NCBI RefSeq assembly: GCF_002775205.1
Contig: NC_036448.1
Location: 6,169,072-6,233,071 of the forward strand
Direction: 5' to 3'
Origin: Xiphophorus maculatus
Lineage: Eukaryota > Chordata > Actinopteri > Cyprinodontiformes > Poeciliidae
DNA: 64,000 bases
Position numbers and translations under genes: made by a program. The notes beneath the pieces were generated by a model. It made no database searches and was not told where the DNA came from. It saw only the letters and a program-made list of their open reading frames with translations. Positions 50,501 through 63,949 of the stretch are shown piece by piece; the stretch's first letter is position 1, and the number at the start of each line of letters is the position of its first letter.

Positions 50501-53500
50501 GACCACCAATAGCAGCAGGTGTTTCTCAGTTAATACAAACCTGTTTAAAAAAAATTTAAAAATTGAAAAGCTTCATAAACTAAAAAGTTAACGCAATTAA
50601 TCTTTTGTATTTGTGGTTTGCTTTCTCCGACTGATCCGTCAGGATGAGTGTGGATCGTGGGTGGCAGCTGACGTGGATGTGCACAGGCTTGTTCCCGCCC
50701 GGTCCCAGATTAAGGACACACGCGCAGCGCTTCCTGGAGTCACGGCCCAGGGACCCGCTGGCTGCCGGCTGCTTACAGAGGTTTCGGGATTTTTCCAGGT
50801 CAGCCTCGGGATAATGTGTGATGAAGGATAAATAGGCGTTTATATCCTCTCACTTTATTTCTTTACAAAAACCCCCCAAAAGAAACCTTTACAACTTAAA
50901 TGCATCAAAAACCACCTGAGATCAAATCTGTTTTAAAAAAAATAGTAAAAAATAACCATTTCTTTGTGTGACAAAACAAATTTCCATTGAGCAAATCGGC
51001 ATTTTGACAACTTGACGTCCTCCAACAGGGGACTACCAAACATCCAAGGACCGGTGGACCAAGATTATTATTATTAAGATTATTTATTATTGAGCTATCT
51101 ATCTTGCTAGCTGGCTATGTAGTTAGCTAAGTAGCTATAGGTAGGTGGCTATGTTCTTACATAGCTAGGTAGGTACATAGCTAGCTAGCTAGATAATATA
51201 TGGGTCTGGAGTATGTTTTTAAATGTTTTCCTCTGCTTTTGTCCTAAATTTAAAAGTAGTCAAACCCCTGTCAGTTTTTTGTTTTCCAAATTATTTTCTT
51301 TCAAACAAGAAATGTTTCCAATAGACAGTATCTCTAAAGGATAATAAAACAATGTACAGGAAGAATAAATAAAAATAAATTGATATTCCTTCAGACTAGC
51401 CAGCAGAAGAGTCAAATGCTTCCTGTAACTGCTAACTGTTTTACTTGTTTCCATTTGTGTTTTGGCAATTTATCTATGGCGATTTAGCCAATAACTGGTT
51501 TATGTTCTTACTTTGCTTCCATTGATCTGCTAAGACATTTTGTTTCGTCAGATTAATTAATCTAAGTGTTTTTGCCCCTTCAGTAAAGAGCCCAGGACAC
51601 TTCCTCCCCATCAAGCAGAGGTGGAGGCCATCCAGCAGAACAGCACTCAGATCTTCTATAAAGTCCACTTTCCAAATGACACAGATGCTGTAAGAACCAA
51701 CATTATTTACTTCTCAGAAATGTGGCTCAGTGTCAATGAATTATGTCATCATTTAAATAGGAGGTTTTCTGCATTTTTGGATTTATATTAAAAACTAAAC
51801 GTTTGTCTTTTGGCATTATTTTTCTTAATTTGAACTCAGTTGTTTTAGTAACCATGTTGCTGCTGATGTGATTTTTATGGAATCAAGCTGATACACAGTT
51901 TCAAGATCAGTTTCATGGAAACCTTGACAGTATATATGAAAAGAAAGTACACCCTAATTGAATTATTTTTATACATGAGGACATCATAAAGAGGATCTGG
52001 TCATCACCAACTGACCAGCAGTCCTTACGAACGTAGCTTTTTCATGTTGACATATTCTTAAGTAAATAATTTCTTGGTGGGATCTTTAGTGACTTTTATG
52101 CTTCATGTTTTTAAGGGGCGGTATTAGGTAAAATCTTGTTCCCTCATCAAAAATATACCTGGAGTGTTGACTTGATTCTTTTATGCATGTTTGAGAAATC
52201 TTTTAATCTCCTGGGGCAACCATTCAGCTGTTCAAAACACCGGGGTGGACTTAGCCCCGCCTTTCAGACGAAGCTCCTCCTGCAGTTTCCGAGCTTCCAC
52301 TTCACAGAGCAGCTCTTCCCTGTTTCTCCCCTACTCAGCTCCTTCAGACTAGCCAGCAGAAATTAGCAAACACCTCCTGAGCTCATTATAGGGGCTACTT
52401 CTCAGCTCAACACTCGTAAAAACGTTGTTAAAGGATTAATAGAGGAGCAACGTTGTGATGACTTTCTAAAGGCGGAGTTTCAGAAAGAGCAGGAGTTTCT
52501 TAAAGACACAGAAGCCCAATTTCAAGGTGTTAAATTGTGAAGTAAATTTTCTTTTAAGTCATATTTGATGTATACAGCATTTTTATGATAACTTAAGGTA
52601 ACATACTTGAGTGTGCTATAAAATAATAATAACCCATAATACTGCCCCTTTAAAAAATATATATATATATTAAATCCTGGTGAGGACCAGAAAGAGATAC
52701 AAACTCCTGGAATAAGGATGTACTTTCTTTTTATTATAACTGCAACATTTTCTATCACTCCTTTTTTTGTATAAAACAAACAAACAAATGTTTGTGCTGT
52801 ACAAACAAATGTTTGTGCTGCAAATGAAAAGATGTCCCTTGGCTCATCAGCTTCACTCACCCTGAAAACAGGAAGCGTGTGGCTTTCGTAAGTCTTCACG
52901 GTGTTGCTCACCTACATTCAGTACTTACCACAAACACGGGAGAGAGAGTCTCCGCTCGAAAACGAACGAGGGAAGTAGGCAAAACCGTGTCTCTCGTCAA
53001 AGTCTGAGCTGTGACATTGTTCTGCGATTCCTCACAGCTGGTCGAGGTTTCCTCCACGATCACGAACAGGGAGCTGCGCCACAGCATCGCCGCCCAGCTC
53101 TCGCTGAGCTCAGCAGAGGGATTCGGCCTGTACATGAAAGTGACACAAAAGGTGCGGCTGGGACGACGACTGTGATCGACAATTTTTATGTTTTTTTTTT
53201 TTCATATGTAATTTTGTTGATTTAAAGCTATAAAGTTGAATGTATTTTATTGAGATTAAATTTGATAGAGTAAGTAGCACGACTTTCAACTTTTATATTC
53301 AGAATTCATTCTTTTATTCACCCTAGATTAAATGCAGTTCAGGCAGTCTTCTCAACCGGGCGGCTGAAATATTTTGTGAGAAATATCAGTCTTATAAAAA
53401 GTTTTAAAAACATATACAAGCACCCCTTTGCTTGCACTTCTGGTAAATAAACTCCCAGTGATGAAACACATTGAGGTTTTGTGGTTGAAATGTGAAACGC

Positions 53501-56500
53501 TCAGGTTTTAACCTCTGCAGATGTAAGGTGATATTTCCTCACTTTTAGTATTCACAGCGCTTCGACTTTTTTCCACGTTTTGTTACGTTACAATTGTTTT
53601 AAATGAATCTCAAAAGTCAGCCAGTACAAGAAATAAGTGCATTTTTATTTTACATTTTGTCTAATCATCAAAATCATTAAGCAATCTTAATCAATGTGTC
53701 ATTTACTACTAATCAATGCAGATTTGTGGTGCATGGAAGCTGAAAGCTGCTCCCCCATGTTTGTGTTTTAGTGAGGTATTAGTGTGACGGATTTTGACGA
53801 AGGCGATCACAATACAATTTACAAGAATGCTATAAAAGCGACGCTTAGTGAACACTTTCCGGTTGCACCAAGTAATGCAAAGGGAAGTTTTGGTTTTGTG
53901 TTGCAAGCCTGCACAAGATCTGTGAAACGGTACGTCATCAACAGTCTTCCAAAAGATAAAAATGGTCCTTTCCTGTTTGCCGTGTTGCAGATGATGAGCC
54001 TGGATGAGGACAAGTATTTCTTTGACAGTCTAAGGCAACCTCCAGATGTTAATAAGAAAGGGAAAAAAGTGAAAGAAGGTAAATGTCTTCCTGCGTTTAA
54101 AAAGAAATTTGAAAACCGTTATGATGAAGCAATGTGGCATTGAATAAGTTGTGTATTTTTTGTGTATTTGAAACTTGGCTGTCATAGTCTTCTAAGTTGT
54201 GTAGTTATAATTACGGCAGATATGATTTATTTTAGTTGTTAGATAAACAATTCATATTTATTGAGTGAATGAAATGAAAAACAAAATGGAAAGTGTTCAG
54301 ACAGAACTTGTTTACCTGTGTCGGGGGAGTTTTTCATGTTCATAACTCAAATCTCGCTTCACAGTCAGTCAGTCCAATGCGCCGCTCCTGGTGGTCTACA
54401 GAAGGAAGCTCTGGTTCAACGTGATCCCAGGAAAAGATCTCATCGCAGATCTCACTTTTCATTACCCGCAGGTGCTTATTGCAGCTTATCGCCTGGGTTT
54501 TTACTCGTGTTTGTACGACGGCGTATTAGGGCTGTTGCAGAAAAAAAAACGAAAAAGGAAGAGTAAGTTTCTGCCAGAAAACTCAGAAATTTTGAGACTT
54601 ACCTCCAAATTTAACGCAGTTGGAAAAAGTCAACATTTTCTTTGAAAATTTCAGAAATTTTTAGATCAGTCAGAAATTTTAAAGAAAAAAAACGAGGACA
54701 TTTCTGAGTTTGAAAAATCATAAATTTGAGAGATTTTTAGATTAATCTAAAAGTTGAAAATTTCCTAGAAAAAGCTCTGGAATTTTGAGATTCATCTCTA
54801 AAGTTGTCTAGAAAAAATCTTTTGACTTTTGAAACTTGGAAATATCAATGTTTTTTTAAAAACTTTCTCGGATGAATCTTAAAATTTCAGGGTTCTTTCT
54901 AGAATTTTTTTCCCTCTTCAAACTTGAAATTTTTCTTGTTTTTTTTTCTATAAAACATCTGAGATTAATCTCAATTTTTTTTTGTGTGTGGAAATTTTAA
55001 ACTTTTCAAACTCAGAAATGTTCTCTTTTTCTTCTTGCAAATTCCTGATTTTTTTTTGGCAGAAATGTACTCCTCCCTTTGTTTCTTTCTATCTGCTATG
55101 TCCCTGATAAGCCGTCGTATGTTTGGGATGCAGCGTGATTGTAAAGCATTTCCTGTTTTTCCTCACAGGAGGTGCCCAAGTACCTGCGGGGATACCACAC
55201 CTGCACCAAAGAGGACATGTTTAATCTGGGTGGGCTCCTGTTCAGAGTGGCCGTGGACTCAGACAGATCCCAGTTTGTCATGATCCCCAGAATGCTGAAC
55301 GAGCTGGTTCCTGTCGACAAAGTACAAATGATGCAGCCTGAAGAGTGGAAGAAGGTAAAAAAGGGACTTTACTGATAATGTTGTTTTTCTTTAAATAAAA
55401 ACATCAAAATCAAAGAACAATGGGGAAAAAAGCAGCCTCACGTTTAAGAGTTAATGATTCCAAACGTGTTGTTCTCATGTCTGCCTTCAGAACATCATCT
55501 CGTCGTATAACAAGCAGAGCGGCATGACGGTGCAAGAGGCCAAAATTGCCTTCCTGAGAGTCATTTCGAGCTGGCCAAACTTTGGCTGCTCCTTCTTTGA
55601 CGTTAAAGTGAGTTACGGGAGATGGAGTGGCAATGACATTCTGAAGCCAAGAAAATGTCATTTTTTAAAATGTATAAATTTTTTTTTTTTCTGCAGCAAA
55701 CTTGTGAGCCAGGGTACCCGAACACACTCTGGTTTACGGTCAGCAAGAAGGGTGTTAGCCTAATCGACCCCAAAACAAAGGTATGCCGAGTAACTGATGG
55801 TTATTGTCAGTATTTATGCAGATTAGTGCAGATTGGATGACTATATGATGGAAACGACACAAAGAAATTGAAAGATAATGTGATGTTTTATAAGAGTTTT
55901 TACTCTGTGGCATATATTTACTCTGACATCATTCAATAAAATTCATGATGTACCTAATTAGCCATTCTTAACTGGGAAGAGAATACCTCAACTGGAAAAT
56001 AAAAAAACCCAAAAAACTTCCCACTTACTGATTATCTACATCCAATCTGACTGAGCTCGAGCTAATTATGCAAAAATGTGGCAAAGATTTCTGCGTCTGA
56101 CTGTAGAAAAGCTTTTATAGAAATATAAGAAATGACGTTGAGCTGGAGCTGCAGCACAAGGTGGTTTAACAAAAATATTTTGAAATCATATCTTATTTTC
56201 CTTTAGTTTCACAATATTGTGCAACCATGTTTTGGTCCATCACATAAACTCCCTAAAAAAGGCTAAATCTGTGGAGAGAATGTGACAAGATGATGAAAAA
56301 TATACGGGGTTGAAATATTTTTAAAGGGGCAGTGTTATATAAAATGGACTTTTTTGAGGTATACATCATGTTATAATGTTATTCCCTCATCAAAAACAAA
56401 CCTGGAGTGTTGCCTTGATTTTTTTGTGAAATCCTTTTATCTCCCTCCCTCAGCTCCTTCAGACTAGCCAGCAGAAATTAGCAAACATCTGGTGGAACTG

Positions 56501-57166
56501 TATGTCTGCTAAATTCATTATATGAGCTACTTATAAGCGAAACACTGGTAAAGACGTTGTTAAAGGGCGAATAGAGAAGCAGTGATGTGATGACTTCCTG
56601 AAGGCGGAGTTTCAGAAAGAGCAGGAGTTTCTTAAAGAGACAGAGGACCAATTTCAAGGCATTAAACTAGAGCGTCAAATTTCTTTTACGTCATTTTTAC
56701 AACTGAAGGTAACATGGTTACTTGATTGTGCTATAAAATGTTACTACATGCCTAGAAAATACATAATACTTTCCCTTTAAAGCCCCTGTACATAATCCTT
56801 TTTTTAATGAATGAGTTCTGTCGCTATTGTTTGTATTTATTCTTTTTTATCTACATGAACGTACAATTCTCCTAACATTTCAGGAGCTGCAAGTGATGCA
56901 CCCGTTCAACCGTATCACAGACTACAGCAGCACAGGCAACGTTTTCCAGATGACCATCCGCACCCTGGTGAAGGGCATCAACTTTGTGTGTGCAACCCCA
57001 CAGGTGAGTGGGCCGAGGTTAAATGCAGATTTAAATAAGGTCAAGTATCAACGGCCCTTTCTTCCTGCCTCAGGCCGGCACGATAGAGGACCTCGTCAAG
57101 TCGTACGTCAGGATGTACGAGGAGCAGAAGATGATCTCTCGACCGAAGAACAACATGTTTCCCTGA
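29122..57166 (+). CDS. myo7b: Class VII unconventional myosin, MYO7B-like, complete (48 coding exons)
   Basis: This is an actin-based motor with two MyTH4-FERM tail modules. MYO7B works at the tips of enterocyte microvilli with harmonin and ANKS4B; MYO7A does a similar job in hair-cell stereocilia. The reconstructed exons sum to 6444 nt without a frame break: 2147 residues from [12 protein letters not shown] to ...RPKNNMFP and TGA at 57164-57166. Human MYO7B has 2116. Order: N-terminal SH3-like segment, motor (to about 746), four IQ motifs, Ser/Glu-rich linker, MyTH4-FERM (about 1000-1560), SH3 (about 1561-1620), MyTH4-FERM (about 1650-2147). The start fits, because class VII myosins begin a few residues before the G-x-VW motif. 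MYO7B rather than MYO7A is inferred from the absence of a long charged alpha-helix after the IQs and from linkage to dis3l2 and tlk1. A divergent third teleost class VII paralogue is possible. Two introns are non-canonical: GC-AG after 40365 and AT-AC after 50213. Confidence 0.92.
30150..30240. repeat. Short tandem duplication (34-bp unit)
   Basis: AACAATAGATAACAACAGCT and the following TATTGGCTGCTTGCT occur twice in tandem, and a third partial AACAATAGCTAATGAC follows. The array lies in the intron between motor exons 3 and 4. Confidence 0.85.
31211..31770 (+). mobile_element. Teleost MITE, copy 1
   Basis: It begins AGTCTGGTAGACCTGGTTTG and contains TGCGGTTTGCTTTCACACTG. An inverted copy ends at 42968 with CCAACCGAGTCTGCTAGAC. 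Both carry CATTCACACC-type motifs near the other end. It is non-coding and lies in a myosin intron. Confidence 0.55.
33310..33450 (-). mobile_element. Tc1/mariner transposase relic
   Basis: The minus strand reads [18 protein letters not shown], the degraded form of the QSPDLNP-x-E-x-LW block of Tc1-like transposases. Only this fragment is open. It lies in a myosin intron (32662-34635). Confidence 0.6.
33594..34140. mobile_element. Degraded element starting GATGTCCAAAATGTGGGCC
   Basis: The opening matches another fragment at about 25028 (GATGTCCAAAGTGCGGCCC). The phrase is common at the ends of dispersed fish DNA elements, probably hAT-like. The right boundary is uncertain and there is no coding potential. 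Confidence 0.4.
35114..35887 (+). mobile_element. hAT-like composite repeat, copy 2
   Basis: It is collinear with 22361-23140. The inner element opens GATGTGCCGATCGAATATTA (about 35304) and ends AAGTGGATCGGTGCGTCCCT. The shared left flank includes AGCAATCATAGCCCCATAAA. It lies just upstream of the exon carrying switch II. Confidence 0.65.
38812..39237 (+). mobile_element. TTAA-flanked MITE, copy C
   Basis: It contains TTATAAAAATGCTATAT, GAAGTTGTCACAACATGGCC and GGTTGCCATGGAGATTAAAG, and ends TATAATACTGCCCCTTTAA, the mirror of the start seen in copy A. It lies in a myosin intron. The left terminus is decayed. Confidence 0.65.
39728..42400 (+). CDS. myo7b: myosin VII exons 19-23: IQ neck and Ser/Glu-rich linker
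   Basis: Exons: 39728-39822, 40071-40155, 40264-40365, 41752-42069, 42149-42400 (residues 747-1030). Four light-chain-binding IQ motifs are seen, including [30 protein letters not shown] and [18 protein letters not shown]; the last is split by the GC-AG intron. A short Glu/Gln helix follows, then a run of [12 protein letters not shown] Ser/Glu/Asp repeats and a second acidic stretch with [14 protein letters not shown]. The human proteins have five IQs, a different linker and a conserved FGFL motif before MyTH4 that was not found here. The first MyTH4 begins near residue 1000 ([11 protein letters not shown]). Confidence 0.88.
40366..41751 (+). other. myo7b: GC-AG intron inside an IQ motif
   Basis: The exon ends ATCCAGAGCCAG and the intron begins GCATGTGG. 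The acceptor is CTGACTGTAG at 41742-41751. Joining CAG|GTGCGA keeps frame and rebuilds [12 protein letters not shown]. The nearest GT (40370) would leave the wrong phase. The interior is AT-rich and carries degraded transposon text, including a stretch resembling 10985-11330. Confidence 0.8.
42428..42968 (-). mobile_element. Teleost MITE, copy 2 (inverted relative to 31211-31770)
   Basis: The left end reads GGGTGTATTCACACCAACCA and the right end GGATTGCTCCCCAATCCAACC followed by GAGTCTGCTAGAC, the complement of the start of copy 1. It almost fills the intron before the first MyTH4 exon at 43003. Confidence 0.55.
43003..48604 (+). CDS. myo7b: myosin VII exons 24-34: first MyTH4-FERM module
   Basis: Exons: 43003-43173, 43275-43343, 43436-43560, 43649-43775, 44873-44992, 45073-45246, 45334-45564, 46937-47107, 47196-47313, 48244-48370, 48447-48604. 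MyTH4 blocks are [54 protein letters not shown] and CWLELK. FERM blocks are [68 protein letters not shown] and [18 protein letters not shown]. These tails bind cargo such as harmonin and ANKS4B/USH1G-type partners. Confidence 0.92.
43860..44360 (+). mobile_element. Tc1/mariner transposase relic interrupted by hairpins
   Basis: TTC at 43903 opens [11 protein letters not shown] then a stop, matching the FQQDNDPKH block of Tc1-like transposases. QSPDLSPS follows at about 44069-44092. Between the two blocks lie three perfect hairpins. The relic is dead and lies in the myosin intron 43776-44872. Confidence 0.65.
43945..44070. repeat. Three consecutive perfect inverted repeats
   Basis: Arm pairs are 43945-43960 with 43968-43983 (16 bp), 44001-44013 with 44018-44030 (13 bp), and 44041-44051 with 44060-44070 (11 bp). 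Loops are 4-8 bp. The motifs CATCATATAG and ACTATATGATGA recur. Confidence 0.9.
44538..44703. repeat. AT-rich palindrome cluster
   Basis: Perfect palindromes centred on TTTGCAAA (about 44540-44561) and AAATATTT (about 44684-44701) flank a nest of AATATTTAGATGAATAT-type inverted units. This is intronic low-complexity DNA that could extrude cruciforms. Confidence 0.85.
47770..48110. mobile_element. Fold-back MITE, copy 2
   Basis: It shares with 24415-24760 the phrases GAGCTTGTTTTAAGTCAATA, CACTGGCAGATTATTTCA, CATCAATATTAAGGAATTAT and GAAAAGTTACTTGTAAGT. Its halves pair with each other. It lies in the intron 47314-48243. Confidence 0.65.
48689..48867 (+). CDS. myo7b: myosin VII exon 35: SH3 domain
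   Basis: One exon (residues about 1561-1620) encodes [16 protein letters not shown], then [20 protein letters not shown], with the spacing of the SH3 domain between the two MyTH4-FERM modules of class VII myosins. The presence of this SH3 argues against class X or XXII. Confidence 0.88.
49124..51689 (+). CDS. myo7b: myosin VII exons 36-40: second MyTH4 and start of second FERM
   Basis: Exons: 49124-49233, 50065-50213, 50365-50518, 50643-50798, 51584-51689. The protein reads [65 protein letters not shown] and [15 protein letters not shown], then [12 protein letters not shown]. Exons 50065-50213 and 50365-50518 join only if the intron between them is taken as an AT-AC intron. That gives ATT G|CC ATC (IAI) instead of an in-frame TGA at 50221-50223. 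Confidence 0.92.
50214..50364 (+). other. myo7b: U12-type AT-AC intron
   Basis: The donor is ATATCCTTT at 50214-50222, an exact minor-class 5' site. The branch motif TCCTTGAC is at 50345-50352 and the intron ends CTAC at 50361-50364, 13 nt past the branch adenosine. There is no usable GT-AG pair here. Splicing so restores [12 protein letters not shown], matching human AFIAVLKYMGDY in MYO7A. Confidence 0.9.
52111..52654 (-). mobile_element. TTAA-flanked MITE, copy D
   Basis: It opens TTAAGGGGCGGTATTAGGTAA and ends CATAATACTGCCCCTTTAAA, so both termini are present as inverted repeats. It is in the opposite orientation to copies A-C. It lies in a myosin intron (51690-53037). Confidence 0.75.
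53038..57166 (+). CDS. myo7b: myosin VII exons 41-48: second FERM domain and C-terminus
   Basis: Exons: 53038-53151, 53991-54078, 54365-54471, 55169-55354, 55491-55607, 55697-55780, 56884-57003, 57074-57166 (residues 1846-2147). Blocks are [115 protein letters not shown] and [18 protein letters not shown]. The tail ends RPKNNMFP. Confidence 0.92.
54560..55060. repeat. Degenerate AT-rich minisatellite
   Basis: Variants of GAAATTTTGAGATT-ATCTAAAA recur irregularly, first in one orientation and then, after about 54850, in the other (CTCAAATTTTT, AAACTTGAAATTTTT). The array fills most of the intron 54472-55168. Confidence 0.65.
56320..56782 (-). mobile_element. TTAA-flanked MITE, copy E
   Basis: It opens TTTAAAGGGGCAGTGTTATA and ends CATAATACTTTCCCTTTAAAG. 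The inside matches copy D closely (CTTCAGACTAGCCAGCAGAA, GCGGAGTTTCAGAAAGAGCA). It lies about 100 bp upstream of the penultimate myosin exon. Confidence 0.75.
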
Positions 57167-57237
57167 GGCTTCACACTGAGCCGCTCGGATTTCCACGCAC
57201 TGTTATTCAGTATCTTTAAGTTTATGCATTTGTAAAC

Positions 57238-57243
57238 AATAAA
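57238..57243 (+). terminator. myo7b: Polyadenylation signal of the myosin gene
   Basis: AATAAA lies 72 nt after the stop codon, and a T-rich then GT-rich stretch follows at about 57265-57345, as expected downstream of a cleavage site. This makes a short 3' UTR of roughly 90-100 nt. Confidence 0.7.
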
Positions 57244-57259
57244 TGATAATGCTGTCCAT

Positions 57260-59640
57260 TATAAATCTTGCCCCTATTAAAAGAATAGTGATATTCAAAT
57301 GTCTCTGCACTATTTGTGGGTTGTTTTTTTTTGGGGGGGGGGTTCACTTGACACACAAACGTTGTATTTTTGCAAAGTTTGAACTTAGATTAAGATGAAG
57401 TAAGTTAGTTACACGTGGCTCTACTGGGTCTTAACTTGAGTCCATTTTATTTTCAAGTAATTAAAAACTACAAAAATAATAGTTTTTTGGGGGGTAGTTG
57501 ATTACATGTTGCAGCTCCAGTTAATGTCTTGACTTGAATTAAGTTTTGTAAATATTAAAATTGAAGAAGTGTGTTTATGACTCGGTACGGAGACGTTTTA
57601 AGGCACAAATTATACGCAAAATCGTAGATAGTAAAGTTAATAAAGACTCTTAGGTGCAGTTCATTAACGGTGTATGTTCTTTTATTTTACTTTAGTCACA
57701 TCAGTTAAGCGAACGTATTTATAACCTCGGTAGATTTCGTTTGAAAAATATTTTCATTCAAACAAGAGCTAAATTTATCCTCAATCTATCTACTTGCAGT
57801 ATTGTTTTGAAAAATAGTTTTTTATTGGTCTGATGAAGGCGGAAAATAATAAACAGAAATAAAAGCTTGAAAACACCAGTCTTTGTGTAATTAATCTTCA
57901 TAATGTTTTGTCTGGTGAAGTACTAATTTATTGAATATAAATTATATTTATATACTAATTTAAATCAAAAGTTAGTAAACAGACATGGTTTAGTTATGTT
58001 TATTTGATAGAAACTGTTACAGTTCCAATAATTATCACTGATTTAGTAAAAAAAATATGTAAATAAAGCTGTCATTTCTTAGCTTGAAATGTGCCCTGAA
58101 TAAAATAATTATTTTTAAATTATTGGGTTTTTTTTAACAAATGTGATATTATGCCTCTGCCATAGCAAAATGTTTTATCATAAGGCTTGTTCCCACATCT
58201 TTTCTTCTGCCAATAAATGTTGTGGGTGCTGTAGGCTTTATATAACATATGATATTAATTTAGCAGGCTTTTTTCAGGTTGCACACGATATTCTGTGTTA
58301 AAGTGAGAGTAAGTGTTAGATTTTACTGGCCAGAAATCCTGGTCACAGTAATGAACTCCCTGTAATGTCTTGTGTTTTGCAAAGCATGAATAATCTTTAA
58401 ACTAACCGTTGCAAAAGTGTTTAACCAACATCCAAATGAAAAAAAGTTAACAGCTTATTTTCTCCGTATTCATTTTTTGTGATAGCAATATTCTGAATTT
58501 TATCCAGTAAAATTAATTAGCTGATGGAAAAACAGCACTGTCTTAAAATATAACGATATTACAACTGGATGTAGAATTAGCATTTTTAAGGGTTTGAAGA
58601 AACATTTTACTTTACATTCCAAGATTTTTTTTCTTTTTTCTGATTCTTCTTTTTTCTTCTTAGCTTGCAGCTGTGCTTCTTGGCTGAAGAACGTTTTCAA
58701 AATCTCAGCTAACACAACAACTTTCCAGTCCTGCGTTTTGATTCTCCAAATCTCCTGACAGCTTGTTAAAATATTGATCACCGGTTACTGCTTTCCTTAG
58801 AAAACTACGCAGGTTTCACATTGAGGTACAGAACCGCATACACACGGTGTGTGTGTTTGGCAATATGCTGTAAATGAGTGGCATATAGGCTGCTTATACA
58901 ATCATCTTCATAGCCTGTCTAACCTTTTGCAGTTACTATGGAAACCTTGGCACAAAAAAAAAAAAAAATCAGGTTACCATGAGCAGGTGCATATGAAGTG
59001 CAATGTGATTGTTTGTACCCCGGTGTGTTGATGCAATCTGACTGCAAAGGCTGAGAGACAACATGCCTCTTTACAGCGTAATTAACTTCATCTGGAATGG
59101 TAGCCTTAAGTACACTTAATAAAGTTTTTTAGTGCAAGTTTTTTCCCCTCCCATGGAAAAAATTAAAAATGTAAAATATGTCATCGGGTGCAAAAGAGCT
59201 AAAGAAGTAGGACAAGTTGCACGCTAAAGTAAAGAGGAGACTGTACGTGTGTGATGCCCTACAAGATGGCAAAGGCATTTTGATGCACTGCACCAAATTT
59301 AGAACAAAACACCTTAGAGCCCCAGACCACATCACTATCCTCCCACCTGCACCCCCTCCCTGCAACTTGTACTTCAAGACTAAAAACAAAAAAGGCAGAA
59401 CATCGAGACCACAGCCCAGTCTAACACATAACATGCATGAATACAAGCACAAACTCTCTCATGTCAACTTAAAACATGCATCTTGTTCAAAATGCACTTA
59501 AGGCAGAGCGCCAGTCTGTTTGCATGTATATTAAAAATGATTCGCTGTTGTTGACTAAATGTAAATGTGCGGCTTCTCCCTTCCTGCTCTGGATGCGGAC
59601 AACAACTTTCAGCCATTTTTTATTTTATTTTATTTTTTGT
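57260..59640. other. Spacer between the myosin gene and tlk1
   Basis: The spacer is AT-rich and no gene is recognised. Short open frames at 59129-59452 (minus) and 59217-59501 (plus) overlap each other and match nothing known. Poly-A and poly-G runs (57338) are present. Confidence 0.55.
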
Positions 59641-60160
59641 CGGGATGTTTGTTGTTGGAGCCTAACAAGAAAACTGTTCCCAGGTCGACGCGGAGCGGCG
59701 GCTTCCGGTGAACCCAGAGCTAGTTTGGAGGAGGGTAAAACGATCCCAGATCAGTGTCTGTGTCGGTGTCAAGCCTGCTCTCGCGCTCGCTCGCAGCGCC
59801 GCCAGCCTCGCGATAGCCTCGCCTACCGACACTGGAATCAAAGCTCCGCTCGCGAGCTGGATGCTGCTGACAGGCGCGCGCTGTGCGGTCATCATGCAAA
59901 GGTTACACTGGATCCGTGTCAAGAAGCCGCTCCCCGGCAGGACCCTCTGGGGCGACAACATGCGAGACGTCTAGCGGCGACGAAGACGGGACTGACGTCT
60001 CTCCCCTCACTCTTCTCCCAGGTTTTGTTTTCTTTTCGCGGTCGTGTTCGGCTGCGGCAGGTGCCAAAAAAACAAAAACAAAAACGATGAACGCGATAAG
60101 TTCGAGATTTCCGCGAACGGCAGTGTGTGCTCTGGCTCCTCTCGGCGGTAAAGTGGCTTC
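59640..60160 (+). promoter_or_regulatory. tlk1: tlk1 promoter and 5' UTR, CpG-rich
   Basis: Composition shifts from AT-rich to CpG-rich at about 59690 and stays so to about 60300, as at a CpG-island promoter of a housekeeping gene. The transcription start was not located. The 5' UTR contains an upstream ORF (60087-60164). Confidence 0.55.

Positions 60161-60164
<4 letters not shown>
60087..60164 (+). other. uORF overlapping the tlk1 start codon
   Basis: ATG at 60087 opens 25 codons ending in TGA at 60162-60164. This TGA shares bases with the main ATG at 60161-60163 (sequence ATGA). The ATG context (AACGATGA) is moderate. Termination-reinitiation at such an overlap would link tlk1 translation to this uORF if the transcript starts upstream. 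Confidence 0.5.

Positions 60165-63949
<3,785 letters not shown>

Noticed and set aside
59476..59974. Open frames in the CpG-rich region upstream of tlk1
   Set aside because: Several frames are open on both strands because CpG-rich DNA lacks stops. None aligns with TLK family N-termini, and the MSVQS start at 60161 does.
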